A DNA stretch of 64,000 bases from Candidatus Leptovillus affinis (GTDB lineage: Bacteria > Chloroflexota > Anaerolineae > Promineifilales > Promineifilaceae). A model generated the notes under the pieces. The model ran no database searches, was not told the DNA's origin, and saw nothing but the letters and a program-made list of their open reading frames with translations. The position numbers and the translations under genes are program-made. The stretch is from contig JADIYP010000006.1 of the NCBI GenBank assembly GCA_016705235.1, positions 434,001-498,000 of the forward strand, read 5' to 3'. Of the stretch, positions 8,236 through 15,370 are shown one piece after another; within the stretch, counting starts at the first letter, position 1, and the number at the start of each line of letters is the position of its first letter.

Positions 8236-8356
8236 GGTTCTTCAGGAACTCAGGGGGTTGACAGCCCCTGATGCGTGAAGCGTGATGCGTGACCAGAGAG
8301 GTTTCACGCATCACGTATCACGAATCAGACCAAACCCCTTGAAATCCCAAAGACCC
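8236..8356. repeat. 121-bp dispersed repeat, copy A
   Basis: Near-identical to 31868-32002. Both begin GGTTCTTCAGGAACTCAGGG and end AAATCCCAAAGACCC. The middle has short CACGNATCA repeats that differ in number between the copies (135 versus 121 bp). No ORF is conserved between copies. Confidence 0.85.
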
Positions 8357-8383
8357 GGAAAATTTTGAAGATGCTACCTGTAC

Positions 8384-8424
8384 AGACCCTAAGGGTTTTC
8401 CCTGGAGTCAAACCCTTAGGGTCT
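8384..8424. repeat. Dispersed hairpin repeat, copy 2 (T:A variant)
   Basis: AGACCCTAAGGGTTT / AAACCCTTAGGGTCT with a short loop. The central pair is T:A here, C:G in most copies and G:C at 45 kb, so pairing is preserved by compensating changes. Confidence 0.85.
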
Positions 8425-8527
8425 TTCCAGAGATTATACCTGTGACCGGGCCTGGAGCGTAATCGCCCTGTGTTCTGAGCAAAACAACATTGGCGCAGCG
8501 CTGGCGTGCAGCGTCTGAGGCGGAAAT

Positions 8528-8561
8528 AAAAATGGGGCAATCGTCTGATTACCCCATTTTT
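8528..8561 (-). terminator. Rho-independent terminator after the ABC exporter operon
   Basis: AAAAATGGGG / CCCCATTTTT stem with a 14-base loop. A/T tracts on both sides make it potentially bidirectional. It lies 83 bases past the stop of the last permease gene. Confidence 0.75.
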
Positions 8562-8583
8562 AGCCGGTCAGGAGTCCCTGTAC

Positions 8584-8632
8584 AGACCCCAAGGGCTTAT
8601 TAGGTTATTTGGGAACCAAACCCTTGGGGTCT
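8584..8632. repeat. Dispersed hairpin repeat, copy 3
   Basis: AGACCCCAAGGGCTTA / AAACCCTTGGGGTCT, ending 11 bases from the permease stop codon at 8644. It may act as an mRNA 3'-end structure ahead of the terminator. Confidence 0.8.
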
Positions 8633-8643
8633 TTCTTGAGAAG

Positions 8644-9438
8644 TTAAATGTACAAATCCCGTTTGGCGTAAGTGAGATAACCGCCCACAAGGCTGACGGT
8701 GATGATGACGGCCGTTAACACCACATAAATCATCTCAATTCTTGCCTCGTGGAGTAACACGGCCGGGTCAAAATACCTGAAGGGCGTCAGGAACCGCAGA
8801 AAATCCAGGTTCTGATCCAAAGTCGAGATAATGGAGAGGAAGTAGGTTCCCAACAAAATGGAAACGGCCAGCGAACCGGCCCGCTTATAGTGGCTCATGG
8901 CGCAGCCCAGGAAAACGCCAACCGCCAGGAAAATGAGCTGCAACATAAACAAGGCCAACATAGACAGCGAGACAAAGCTGTAGAATTGGCTGTCGGTCTG
9001 GTAGGCGGTGGCGTTGGCCAAAACGGCGCCCCAGGTGACCAGCAGCAAGGCGATGCTGTTGATCACCATGGCCAACACCTTAAAGGTAATGAGTTTTTGC
9101 CTGGTCACCGGCAAGGTGAGCGCGAATTCAACGGTTTTGTCTCGCTCTTCTTTTGTAATGACATCCGCGCCCCACATGGCCGCCGAAATCGACAAGATGA
9201 GGGCAAAGTAGACAAACATGACGCCATAGAAGCCAGTTACCGTGGTCAGGTTGAAGGCATTCAAGTTAAAAGCCGCCAACGCTGCCGGGGGTAAACCATC
9301 TAATATCGCCAACAGTTCCGGGTTTCCTTCGTAGGCGGAAAATTTTGAAAACCCGATGATGACGAACAAAATCGAAATGCCGCTCCAGATGAGCAAAGAT
9401 TTGAAATTTGCCCTTAGTTCTCGTAATAAGATGTTCAT
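8644..9438 (-). CDS. ABC-2 type exporter permease
   Basis: 264 residues with about six hydrophobic helices and the ABC-2 layout. 'MNILLRELRANFKSLLIW' is the cytoplasmic start, and 'EERDKTVEFALTLPVTRQKLI' is the conserved loop after TM2 found in Na+/lipid/bacteriocin exporter permeases. ATG 9438 is preceded by AAGGGAG; a longer frame begins inside a dispersed repeat and is not preferred. It is paralogous to the permease upstream and would form a heterodimer with it, driven by the ATPase at 10451-11329. Substrate not deducible. Confidence 0.85.
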   Translation of the reverse strand: MNILLRELRANFKSLLIWSGISILFVIIGFSKFSAYEGNPELLAILDGLPPAALAAFNLNAFNLTTVTGFYGVMFVYFALILSISAAMWGADVITKEERDKTVEFALTLPVTRQKLITFKVLAMVINSIALLLVTWGAVLANATAYQTDSQFYSFVSLSMLALFMLQLIFLAVGVFLGCAMSHYKRAGSLAVSILLGTYFLSIISTLDQNLDFLRFLTPFRYFDPAVLLHEARIEMIYVVLTAVIITVSLVGGYLTYAKRDLYI

Positions 9439-9443
9439 CTTTT

Positions 9444-9534
9444 CTCCCTTGAATAGATTTGTCAAATCTTTAAGATTTGACAAATCTCAACCTTTTCATT
9501 CGTGGTGGTGGGTTAGACCACTCATGATGGCTCC
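9444..9534. repeat. Dispersed ~91-bp repeat, copy A, with internal palindrome and micro-ORF
   Basis: Shared almost base for base with 49816-49909. It contains the inverted repeat GATTTGTCAAATCTT / AAGATTTGACAAATC and, on the minus strand, AAGGAG followed by a nine-codon ORF MSGLTHHHE (9496-9525). Its end also supplies the AAGGGAG ribosome site of the permease gene. Confidence 0.85.
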
Positions 9535-9539
9535 TTCGA

Positions 9540-9638
9540 AAATGGGACACGGATTGACGCGGATGAACACGGATAACAATCCGTGAAAATCCGTGTCCCT
9601 TTCATTCATGGTGTTGAGCTTGCGCTCATGTTGTCTCC
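9540..9638. repeat. Dispersed CACGGAT repeat with micro-ORF
   Basis: GGGACACGGAT...ATCCGTGTCCC inverted repeats, plus on the minus strand AAGGAG and a seven-codon ORF MSASSTP (9606-9629). A close relative lies at 35440-35545, with MSAGSTP, directly upstream of the MttB-type gene. Shorter relatives are at 29905 and 41045. Confidence 0.75.
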
Positions 9639-10442
9639 TTAGACGGCCGTGTGGATATTTCTTCTCGCGTACAGCACATAACTGCCGGCGATAGAAGCAA
9701 CAACAATGACCACGCTTAACACGACCAACGGCACATTATAGGCGGCGTTGGCGATGATGTAGTTGGGATCGAAATGCTTAAACGGCGTGATCACGTCCAG
9801 GGTGTCTTTTCCCAACATACCGCCAAACGCGCTCAGAACATACATCCCAAAGGCCAGGGCCATCGAAACAGACGTCACGCTTCTGACCCGTTTCATGAGC
9901 AATGAGATGAGCACGCCAACGCTGAGGAAAAACAGTTGGAACACAACAATGCTCAGCAGCAGCAGCACCAATGTCTTTGTGTCATAGGGACGGCCGCCGC
10001 GAAACATGTTGATAAACACAAAGCTGCTGATCCAGATGACGATATTGGTAATGGTCAGACCGGTGAAAGCGGCCAGCAATTTGCTGGTGAGGATATGCGC
10101 CCGTCCAACAGGTTTGGCCAGCAGGAAATCGGCCGTCATGTCTCTTTCTTCAACAGAGACGAGCGCAAACCCATAGTTTGCCGCCTGTATGGCCAGGCAT
10201 ATCTGGCAAAAGAGAAAGGCAAGGCTGTAAAAACCCAACACAGTCGTCATGTCTAATCCGGTCATGCCAAAGGCCGTCAGCAGTTCGGGGGGCATCTGGG
10301 CCATGGCTTCGTTCAACAAAGCCGCATCTTTGGCAAACGATGAAAAGACGCCCATAAAAATAAAAAGCAGCAAGGCAGTAGAGACGGACCAGCTAATGAC
10401 AGAGCGCACATTCATTTTGAATTCGTGTTTGTAGATGTTCAT
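9639..10442 (-). CDS. ABC-2 type exporter permease
   Basis: 267 residues, about six membrane helices. It has the same cytoplasmic start (MNIYKHEFKMNVRSVISW) and post-TM2 loop (VEERDMTADFLLAKPVGR) as its neighbour, so the two are diverged duplicates. It starts 8 bases after the ATPase stop, with GGTGATGAG as ribosome site, so the two are coupled. The 200-bp gap to the second permease is filled by two mobile-type repeats, which suggests insertion inside a working operon. Confidence 0.87.
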   Translation of the reverse strand: MNIYKHEFKMNVRSVISWSVSTALLLFIFMGVFSSFAKDAALLNEAMAQMPPELLTAFGMTGLDMTTVLGFYSLAFLFCQICLAIQAANYGFALVSVEERDMTADFLLAKPVGRAHILTSKLLAAFTGLTITNIVIWISSFVFINMFRGGRPYDTKTLVLLLLSIVVFQLFFLSVGVLISLLMKRVRSVTSVSMALAFGMYVLSAFGGMLGKDTLDVITPFKHFDPNYIIANAAYNVPLVVLSVVIVVASIAGSYVLYARRNIHTAV

Positions 10443-10450
10443 CTCATCAC

Positions 10451-11329
10451 CTATTCGTAATAATGCATGAAAATTTCTTCCAGGGTAGGCTCTTCGATGG
10501 TTACATCGACCACTTCCTGCTGGCTGATCAGCCTCATGATGAGATTGATATCGCCTCTAAAGAAGAAATTAACTGCCCCATTTTCTTGTTCCAGGTTACT
10601 GACGCCGGCGACCTCGAACTGCTTTTCATCCAGACCATTTCCGGCGACTGTGATCTTTTTATAATTGTCCTTTTGCAGGGTTTTGATGTCCTGGATGTTG
10701 ATGATGCTGCCTTCTTTGATAATGGCGACCCGGCTGCACATCTTTTGCACTTCGCCCAAAATATGGGACGAGAAGAAAATGGTGGCGCCTCGTTCGTTTT
10801 CTTCCCGGATGAGGTTAAAGAATTTGCGCTGCATCAGGGGGTCTAAGCCGCTGGTTGGCTCGTCTAGCACAATCAACTTGGGTTGGTGCAACAGCCCTTG
10901 CACAATGCCTACCTTCTTTTTGTTGCCATACGAGAGGTCGTCGATTCTTCTGGTCATGTCCAGTTCCATAATATCGGCCAATTCGTGCAGGCGCTTGGTG
11001 CAATCTTTTTTGTAGAAGCTGGCGGAATATTTGAGTAAATCAAGCACTTTCATGCCCTCGTAATAAAAAACTTCCGATGGCAAATAGCCGATTTCCTGCC
11101 GTATTTCCGGGCCAAATTGAATGCAGTCCTGGCCAAAGATTTTGGCGGTTCCGCTGCTGGGGTAGATTAAAGATAGAAACAACCGGATTGTGGTTGATTT
11201 CCCGGCGCCGTTGGGGCCAATGAAGCCAAATATCTCACCTTCTTCGACGCTAAAGGAGACATCGACAATGCCTCTGGCTTTGGCTCTGCCGTAATACTTA
11301 GACAGATTGTTGACTTCAATTATGCTCAT
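10451..11329 (-). CDS. ABC transporter ATPase (ABC-2 exporter)
   Basis: 292 residues. Walker A GPNGAGKST, Q-loop region 'EIGYLPSEVFYYEG', signature LSYGNKKKVGIVQ (LSYGN instead of LSGGQ, as in many CcmA/YhaQ-type ATPases), Walker B LIVLDEPTSGLD and His switch SSH. The last 80 residues form the C-terminal extension typical of the drug/lantibiotic exporter family. It is first in the operon with the two permeases; the damaged TetR gene sits just upstream and probably once regulated it. Confidence 0.92.
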   Translation of the reverse strand: MSIIEVNNLSKYYGRAKARGIVDVSFSVEEGEIFGFIGPNGAGKSTTIRLFLSLIYPSSGTAKIFGQDCIQFGPEIRQEIGYLPSEVFYYEGMKVLDLLKYSASFYKKDCTKRLHELADIMELDMTRRIDDLSYGNKKKVGIVQGLLHQPKLIVLDEPTSGLDPLMQRKFFNLIREENERGATIFFSSHILGEVQKMCSRVAIIKEGSIINIQDIKTLQKDNYKKITVAGNGLDEKQFEVAGVSNLEQENGAVNFFFRGDINLIMRLISQQEVVDVTIEEPTLEEIFMHYYE

Positions 11330-11415
11330 GACTCCATTCCTTTTTGATTGTTAGTTTCAAGAACAAGTAAATAACGCTTGCTTGTTCAGCCGATAATGCT
11401 GGCAGGCGACTCTGT

Positions 11416-11977
11416 TTATGCGGACAACGTTGATTTTTGTCTACCTATGCCGTTTTTGAGGAAATCTATAAATTGATCCACTGTTACCATCATTTTTTCA
11501 TCGTAGGTTTGGTCAATCTGGTCGATGTAGTATTCGATGACCAGTGTGTTGAGGGAGGCGATGATGTAGGCTAACAGTTTGACGTTTATTTCGGGTCTCA
11601 GGCTGCCATTTTCGATGGCCTTGTTTAGAAGCGTTTCAAAAAAATCATAAACCGTAGGCAGGTTTTGGTCCATCATTTCCTGGTAGATGGGTGAGTTTTT
11701 ATTTTCCAGGATGCGTTTGCTAATTTCTGCATATTCGGGATGAGCCACTACAAATTGAATGCCGGAGATATACATTGCCCTGATGAGGGTGAAAATGTCT
11801 TGGTTGTCGGGATTTTGCATGAGGGGGGACATGTAGTTGAGTTTTTCTTCGCCGACCAACTGCACGATGTAGAGAAACAAATCTTTTTTGTCTTCGAAAT
11901 ACTGATAAAAACTTCCTTTGGCAATGCCAGATTGGGCGACAATGCGGTTGATGCTGGCTTTCAGCCTTTTTAATCAT
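11416..11977 (-). pseudogene. TetR-family regulator, N-terminally damaged
   Basis: Frame 11416-11940 encodes the second half of a TetR HTH ('SINRIVAQSGIAKGSFYQYF') and a full ligand domain of about 150 residues. The first helix of the HTH (normally about 25 residues) is missing. An ATG at 11977 opens MIKKAES in another frame; one out-of-frame deletion joining MIKKA... to SINRIV... explains the layout. The promoter and operator in front are intact. Either translation restarts inside the frame (TTG 11880 would lack the HTH) or the gene is dead, which would leave the ABC operon unrepressed. Confidence 0.75.
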
Positions 11978-12014
11978 ATGACCTTATGGTCACATGACCA
12001 CAAGGTCATATGAT
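11973..12014. promoter_or_regulatory. Tandem palindromic operator for the TetR regulator
   Basis: A 42-bp near-perfect palindrome with two 20-bp arms, one mismatch and a 2-base centre. It also reads as two TGACC-N4-GGTCA sites (TGACCTTATGGTCA and TGACCACAAGGTCA). The spacing and core are typical of TetR-family operators. It lies between the -10 box and the start codon. Confidence 0.8.
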
Positions 12015-12038
12015 ATAGATAGTGTGAAATTTAGTCAA
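12010..12038 (-). promoter_or_regulatory. TetR gene promoter
   Basis: Minus strand TTGACT (12038-12033), a 17-base spacer and TATCAT (12015-12010). The -10 box overlaps the operator, so repressor binding would block it: autoregulation. Confidence 0.65.
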
Positions 12039-12236
12039 TACTTTGGGGTGAACTGGAGGCGTGAGGCGTGAGGCGTGAGGCGTGAGGCGTGGGGAATGGG
12101 GAGGAGCAGAAGGACGCAAAAAGGGGTGAGTGCAGGGGATGAAAAGGCGCGGTAAGAAGGGTGTAAGAAGGATGAGCGAAGGATGAGCGAAGGATGACTG
12201 AGGCACGGATGGGGAAACGGCCGTTTCCCGCCACCA
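12015..12236. other. Intergenic low-complexity stretch
   Basis: Besides the TetR -35 box it holds five GCGTGAG tandem units (about 12060-12095) and GATGAGCGAAG repeats (about 12170-12195), plus one ACGGCCGT. Overlapping minus-strand frames here are Pro/His-rich translations of the repeats and show no gene-like features. Confidence 0.6.
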
Positions 12237-12286
12237 TTTAACCCAATTTGCAGTCGTTTTGTAGTTGATTTGCAGTTCTTTCCATT
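12237..12286 (+). promoter_or_regulatory. Phased TTTGYAG heptamers, third site
   Basis: Heptamers at 12237 (TTTAACC), 12247 (TTTGCAG), 12258 (TTTGTAG), 12269 (TTTGCAG) and about 12279 (TTTCCAT), with 10-11 base steps. They abut the -35 box of the next promoter, as at 3590. Confidence 0.65.
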
Positions 12287-12312
12287 GACTCCCCGGGTAC
12301 GCATGATATGCT
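12285..12312 (+). promoter_or_regulatory. Predicted promoter of a decapitated gene
   Basis: TTGACT (12285-12290), a 16-base spacer, TATGCT (12307-12312). It is followed by GAGGAGG and GTG at 12340, a complete initiation region. Confidence 0.55.
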
Positions 12313-12339
12313 CGCCAAATTTACATGAGGAGGTATTTC

Positions 12340-12417
12340 GTGGCTAAAGCGGCTCTGGTTGTGCGCGAGATGGGGAGGGGAAACGGCCGTTGGGCTGGCG
12401 TACTATGGCAGTGGTGA
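12340..12417 (+). pseudogene. 5' remnant of a truncated gene (25 codons)
   Basis: GTG 12340 has an excellent ribosome site (GAGGAGG, 7 bases away). The first ten or so codons (MAKAALVVREM) look like a normal N-terminus, then an ACGGCCGT copy and unrelated Rhs sequence take over in another frame and a stop follows at 12415. It appears to be the start of a regulated gene whose body was replaced by the Rhs fragment. Confidence 0.45.
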
Positions 12418-13499
12418 CAGAGAGCCAGACGGTCATCCAGCGCAGCACGTACAGCCTGGCGGGGCAGGCGATTGCCGTGCGGGTGGCGGGCAGCCCGCTG
12501 GCGACGAACAACGGGCTGTTCTACCTGTACAGCGACCACCTGGGCAGCGCCAGCGCCCTGGTGACCGGCGGCGGCCAAAAGGTGAACGAGACGCGCTACC
12601 TGCCCTTTGGCGGCTACCGCAGCGGCGGCCCCAACACCCTCACCGACCGGGGCTTTACGGGGCAGAAGGAGAACATGGAGCTGGGGCTGCTGTATTACAA
12701 TGCGCGTTTTTACGCGCCGGGCCTGGGCCGCTTCCTGAGCGCCGACACGATTGTGCCGAATCCCGCCAACCCCCAATCCCTGAACAGGTACAGCTATGTT
12801 TTGAACCGACCCCTTGGGTTTACCGACCCATCAGGCCATAATCCAATCTGTAATCAAGCTGGCACAATTTGTTCGGATACTGACTCAAGAATGCTCGTTA
12901 ACTTTACGGTTCGGAGTGGCGTTGGCGAAAAATGGACACTTCACGAAATGTTAGCAATATTGAAAGGGGCAAATGATGTTGATAGTGCATTAAAAGAGAG
13001 GAATTCTAGCTTTTTTGAAGTTTATGGTGGCACCGTTACTTTTCACAAAACGGGAACAGATGGCTGTCCAGACAAGGTTTGCTACGGTGAATGGGCAGGC
13101 AATAATCAGATCAACGTTTACACAGATATATATAACAAAGATGATCAAGGCAATTTTACGACGTCAAAAATACCTGCAGAATGGGCCGGTCATAGATGGG
13201 CTGTTCATGAATTAGGGCACGGTTTTGAAGCGCATGTGAATACTGCATTAGGCGATACTAATCACATCCGTGACAATCTGCCGGCAAACGTGGCAAATCG
13301 AGAAGGCTTTGCTGGCTCTTTTCCCGGCTGGCAGCAAAGTGAATGCGCTATTGCCTGTAATGGAGAAATCTTTGCAGACATGTTTGTGGGTGCGATATAT
13401 GGACAGTGGGATACAGGTGAATATTTATCAGAAGGGATAGCAAAAGCCAACTATATGACTACCAACATGTCTACATGGATAAGCGCTGTATCTCCGTAA
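12390..13499 (+). CDS. 5'-truncated Rhs core with HExxH metalloprotease-like tip
   Basis: The first ~140 residues are the Rhs-repeat-associated core (STYSLAGQ, 'YLYSDHLGSASALV', 'YLPFGGYR', 'GRFLSADTIVPNP', 'NRYSYVLNRPLGFTDPSGH'). The upstream YD-repeat shell is absent. After DPSGH, GC content falls and a unique ~210-residue tip begins, containing 'WAVHELGHGFEAH' (zinc-type HExxH) and a downstream 'GEIFADMFVGAIYG' that could supply the third ligand. No clear ribosome site exists (TTG 12390, ATG 12405), so it is probably an orphan tip that needs recombination into a full Rhs gene. Toxin or peptidase function is inferred. Confidence 0.75.
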   Translation: MGWRTMAVVTESQTVIQRSTYSLAGQAIAVRVAGSPLATNNGLFYLYSDHLGSASALVTGGGQKVNETRYLPFGGYRSGGPNTLTDRGFTGQKENMELGLLYYNARFYAPGLGRFLSADTIVPNPANPQSLNRYSYVLNRPLGFTDPSGHNPICNQAGTICSDTDSRMLVNFTVRSGVGEKWTLHEMLAILKGANDVDSALKERNSSFFEVYGGTVTFHKTGTDGCPDKVCYGEWAGNNQINVYTDIYNKDDQGNFTTSKIPAEWAGHRWAVHELGHGFEAHVNTALGDTNHIRDNLPANVANREGFAGSFPGWQQSECAIACNGEIFADMFVGAIYGQWDTGEYLSEGIAKANYMTTNMSTWISAVSP

Positions 13500-13513
13500 G
13501 GAGGAGTAGAAAG

Positions 13514-14545
13514 ATGTTTAAGAATCAGTTGAATTCAACGCGGTTAGTTCTGACGAGTATGTGGTTACTCTTACTGGTTGTTGGCTGTCAACCAACTCGT
13601 ACTGAAAATAACGATATGGTGATAGTTACCGAAATAACAATATCCAATGAACATACTATGACTTTACCTGATGAAATGACTATAACGCCAACTCGCCCGA
13701 TCGTTCAAACTTCCACTTCGACATGGACACCGATTCCATCACCATCACCTAACAATTCGTCAACACCTCAGCCTAGCGTGACACCTGTACCGACAGAAGC
13801 GGCGACTTCGACACCTTGGCCAATACTGCCACTTGATGAAGCGGCTAATAAGGTATTATCTTTGTTGCAGGACAACCAGAATCCTGACTGCTTGCTCCCA
13901 TGTTGGTGGGGGGCAACACCTGGACAGACGCAATGGCAAGACTTAGCTCCGTATCTAATGTCTTTCGCACTAGCGATTGATTCTTTTCCAGAACAATCCG
14001 TTTTTATAGCCATGTTTCCTGTATCAGAAAGTATTAACTATAGAGGGAAACTGAATATTAGTTATAGAATTAATGCGTCCGAAATAGTTACTGATATAAG
14101 TGTCGCCTCTGTAAATACTGAAGGATATGATCCCCAAACAATGATGACTCTCTACGGCGTTCCAGATGAAGTGTGGGTGAAGACATTTAGCGAATTACTC
14201 CCGGGTGAGGTGTTGCCGTTCCGATTGATTCTTGTTTATCAAGAACAGGGAATAAGTTTTCGTTATTACGTTGATGCTGTCAGAACAGGGGAAACTGTTA
14301 CTGCTTGTTTTGAACCAGGCATAGAGATGGATAGACCTGATCTATTTCCCGCTGGGCCTCGGATTTATCTATGGGAACCTGGACAGCACAAGACAATAGA
14401 TGAAATAGTCAATATCCCAGACGAAACATACTTTCCCCTAGAAGAAAAGACCAGCTTGACACCAGAAACACTTTATGAAAAGTTCACCAATCCAAATCAA
14501 TCGCCTTGTATTGATACACCGGCGGATTTATGGATTGATCCTTAG
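13514..14545 (+). CDS. Lipoprotein paired with the HExxH Rhs tip
   Basis: 343 residues. Signal peptide with lipobox VVGC (Cys25), a Thr/Ser/Pro-rich linker (about 50-110), then a globular domain of about 230 residues with no recognised family; one conserved-looking segment is CLLPCWWGATPGQT. It starts 14 bases after the Rhs tip stop, with GGAGGAG as ribosome site, so it is coupled to the tip. GC is low, like the tip. Position fits a cognate immunity protein on the outer face of the membrane, but a free-standing surface protein is possible. Confidence 0.6.
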   Translation: MFKNQLNSTRLVLTSMWLLLLVVGCQPTRTENNDMVIVTEITISNEHTMTLPDEMTITPTRPIVQTSTSTWTPIPSPSPNNSSTPQPSVTPVPTEAATSTPWPILPLDEAANKVLSLLQDNQNPDCLLPCWWGATPGQTQWQDLAPYLMSFALAIDSFPEQSVFIAMFPVSESINYRGKLNISYRINASEIVTDISVASVNTEGYDPQTMMTLYGVPDEVWVKTFSELLPGEVLPFRLILVYQEQGISFRYYVDAVRTGETVTACFEPGIEMDRPDLFPAGPRIYLWEPGQHKTIDEIVNIPDETYFPLEEKTSLTPETLYEKFTNPNQSPCIDTPADLWIDP

Positions 14546-14560
14546 GACTGTGAAATAGCG

Positions 14561-14755
14561 ACGGCCGTTCTGCCCACAATTCATGAAGTTTAGTCAGGTG
14601 GTGGGGTGGAAACGGCCGTTCTCCCCACAGTTCATCAAGTTTAGTCAGGTGCTGGGGTGGGAACGGCCGTTCTGTCATACTTCATCAAGTTTAGCCAGGG
14701 GGTGGGGCGGAAACGGCCGTTTCTCATTTACAGTTAGCGGTTGGTGTCGGGCAAT
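14561..14755. repeat. 51-bp repeat array 1 (3 units plus variant end)
   Basis: Units of the form ACGGCCGTTCTGCCCACA, TTCATCAAGTTTAGYCAGG and TGGTGGGGTGGGA. The last unit changes to a second ending, CAGTTAGCGGTTGGTG. One unit (about 14664-14714) is identical to a unit of array 2 near 18142. The array abuts the 5' end of the second Rhs fragment. Confidence 0.85.
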
Positions 14756-15370
14756 ATGGATTACCGGACTGAAAACGGCTTGACCCTTGATTATAATTAC
14801 GGCAGCCAGGCCCATGCGGTCACGGCCGTTTCCGGCGGACAAAGCTTTGGTTATGACGCCAACGGCAACATGATCAGCCGCACCGACCTGACCGGCGCGT
14901 ACACACAGGACTTCGACGTGGAAAACCGGCTGACCAGCGTGACCAAAACAGGGGTGGGAACGACCACTTTTGCCTATGACGCCAACGGCCAGCGGGTGAA
15001 AACGGTGCAGCCCGACGGCCGTATCCTCTACACCCCCTTCCCCACCTACGAAGAAGAAGTGTTGCCGGTCGCCGCGACCACGCCAATTGTCACCCTGACG
15101 GCCAATTGGCAAACGGCCGTGACCATTCCCCCCAATACCGCCTTCACCTTACAGTGGCAGGCAAGCAACGCCTTCGCTTGCGAAGCCGGCGGCAGTTGGT
15201 CCGGCAGCAAGCCGCTGAACGGCAGCCAGAACTTCAAAGGCTTTAACAGTGGCAGCCGCACCTACAGCCTGACGTGCAGCAACGTCAGCGGTTCCACCAG
15301 CCGCTCGGTAACAGTGCAGATAGGGTATGGGTTCGACCTGCCCCTGGCCGTGGGTGATTGTCCCGCTTGA
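14741..15370 (+). pseudogene. Rhs YD-repeat fragment with Ig-like insertion, frameshifted
   Basis: 209 codons opening inside the repeat array. Residues 1-105 are Rhs YD repeats ('SFGYDANGNMISRTD', 'ENRLTSVTKTG', 'FAYDANGQRVKTVQ'). Residues about 112-195 look like an inserted Ig-like beta domain ('TLQWQASNAFACEAGG', 'YSLTCSNVSGSTSRSVTV'). The frame ends just where the next frame picks up the Rhs core, so a +1 shift around 15330-15370 separates them. Without it the product would run to 16502. Confidence 0.75.

Noticed and set aside
12035..12304. Minus-strand Pro/His/Ser-rich ORFs
   Set aside because: They arise from GCGTGAG and GATGAGCGAAG short repeats; no ribosome site or family.
14484..14678. 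Minus-strand 64-codon ORF over array 1
   Set aside because: Repeat translation (ERPFPPHHLTKLHEL) only.
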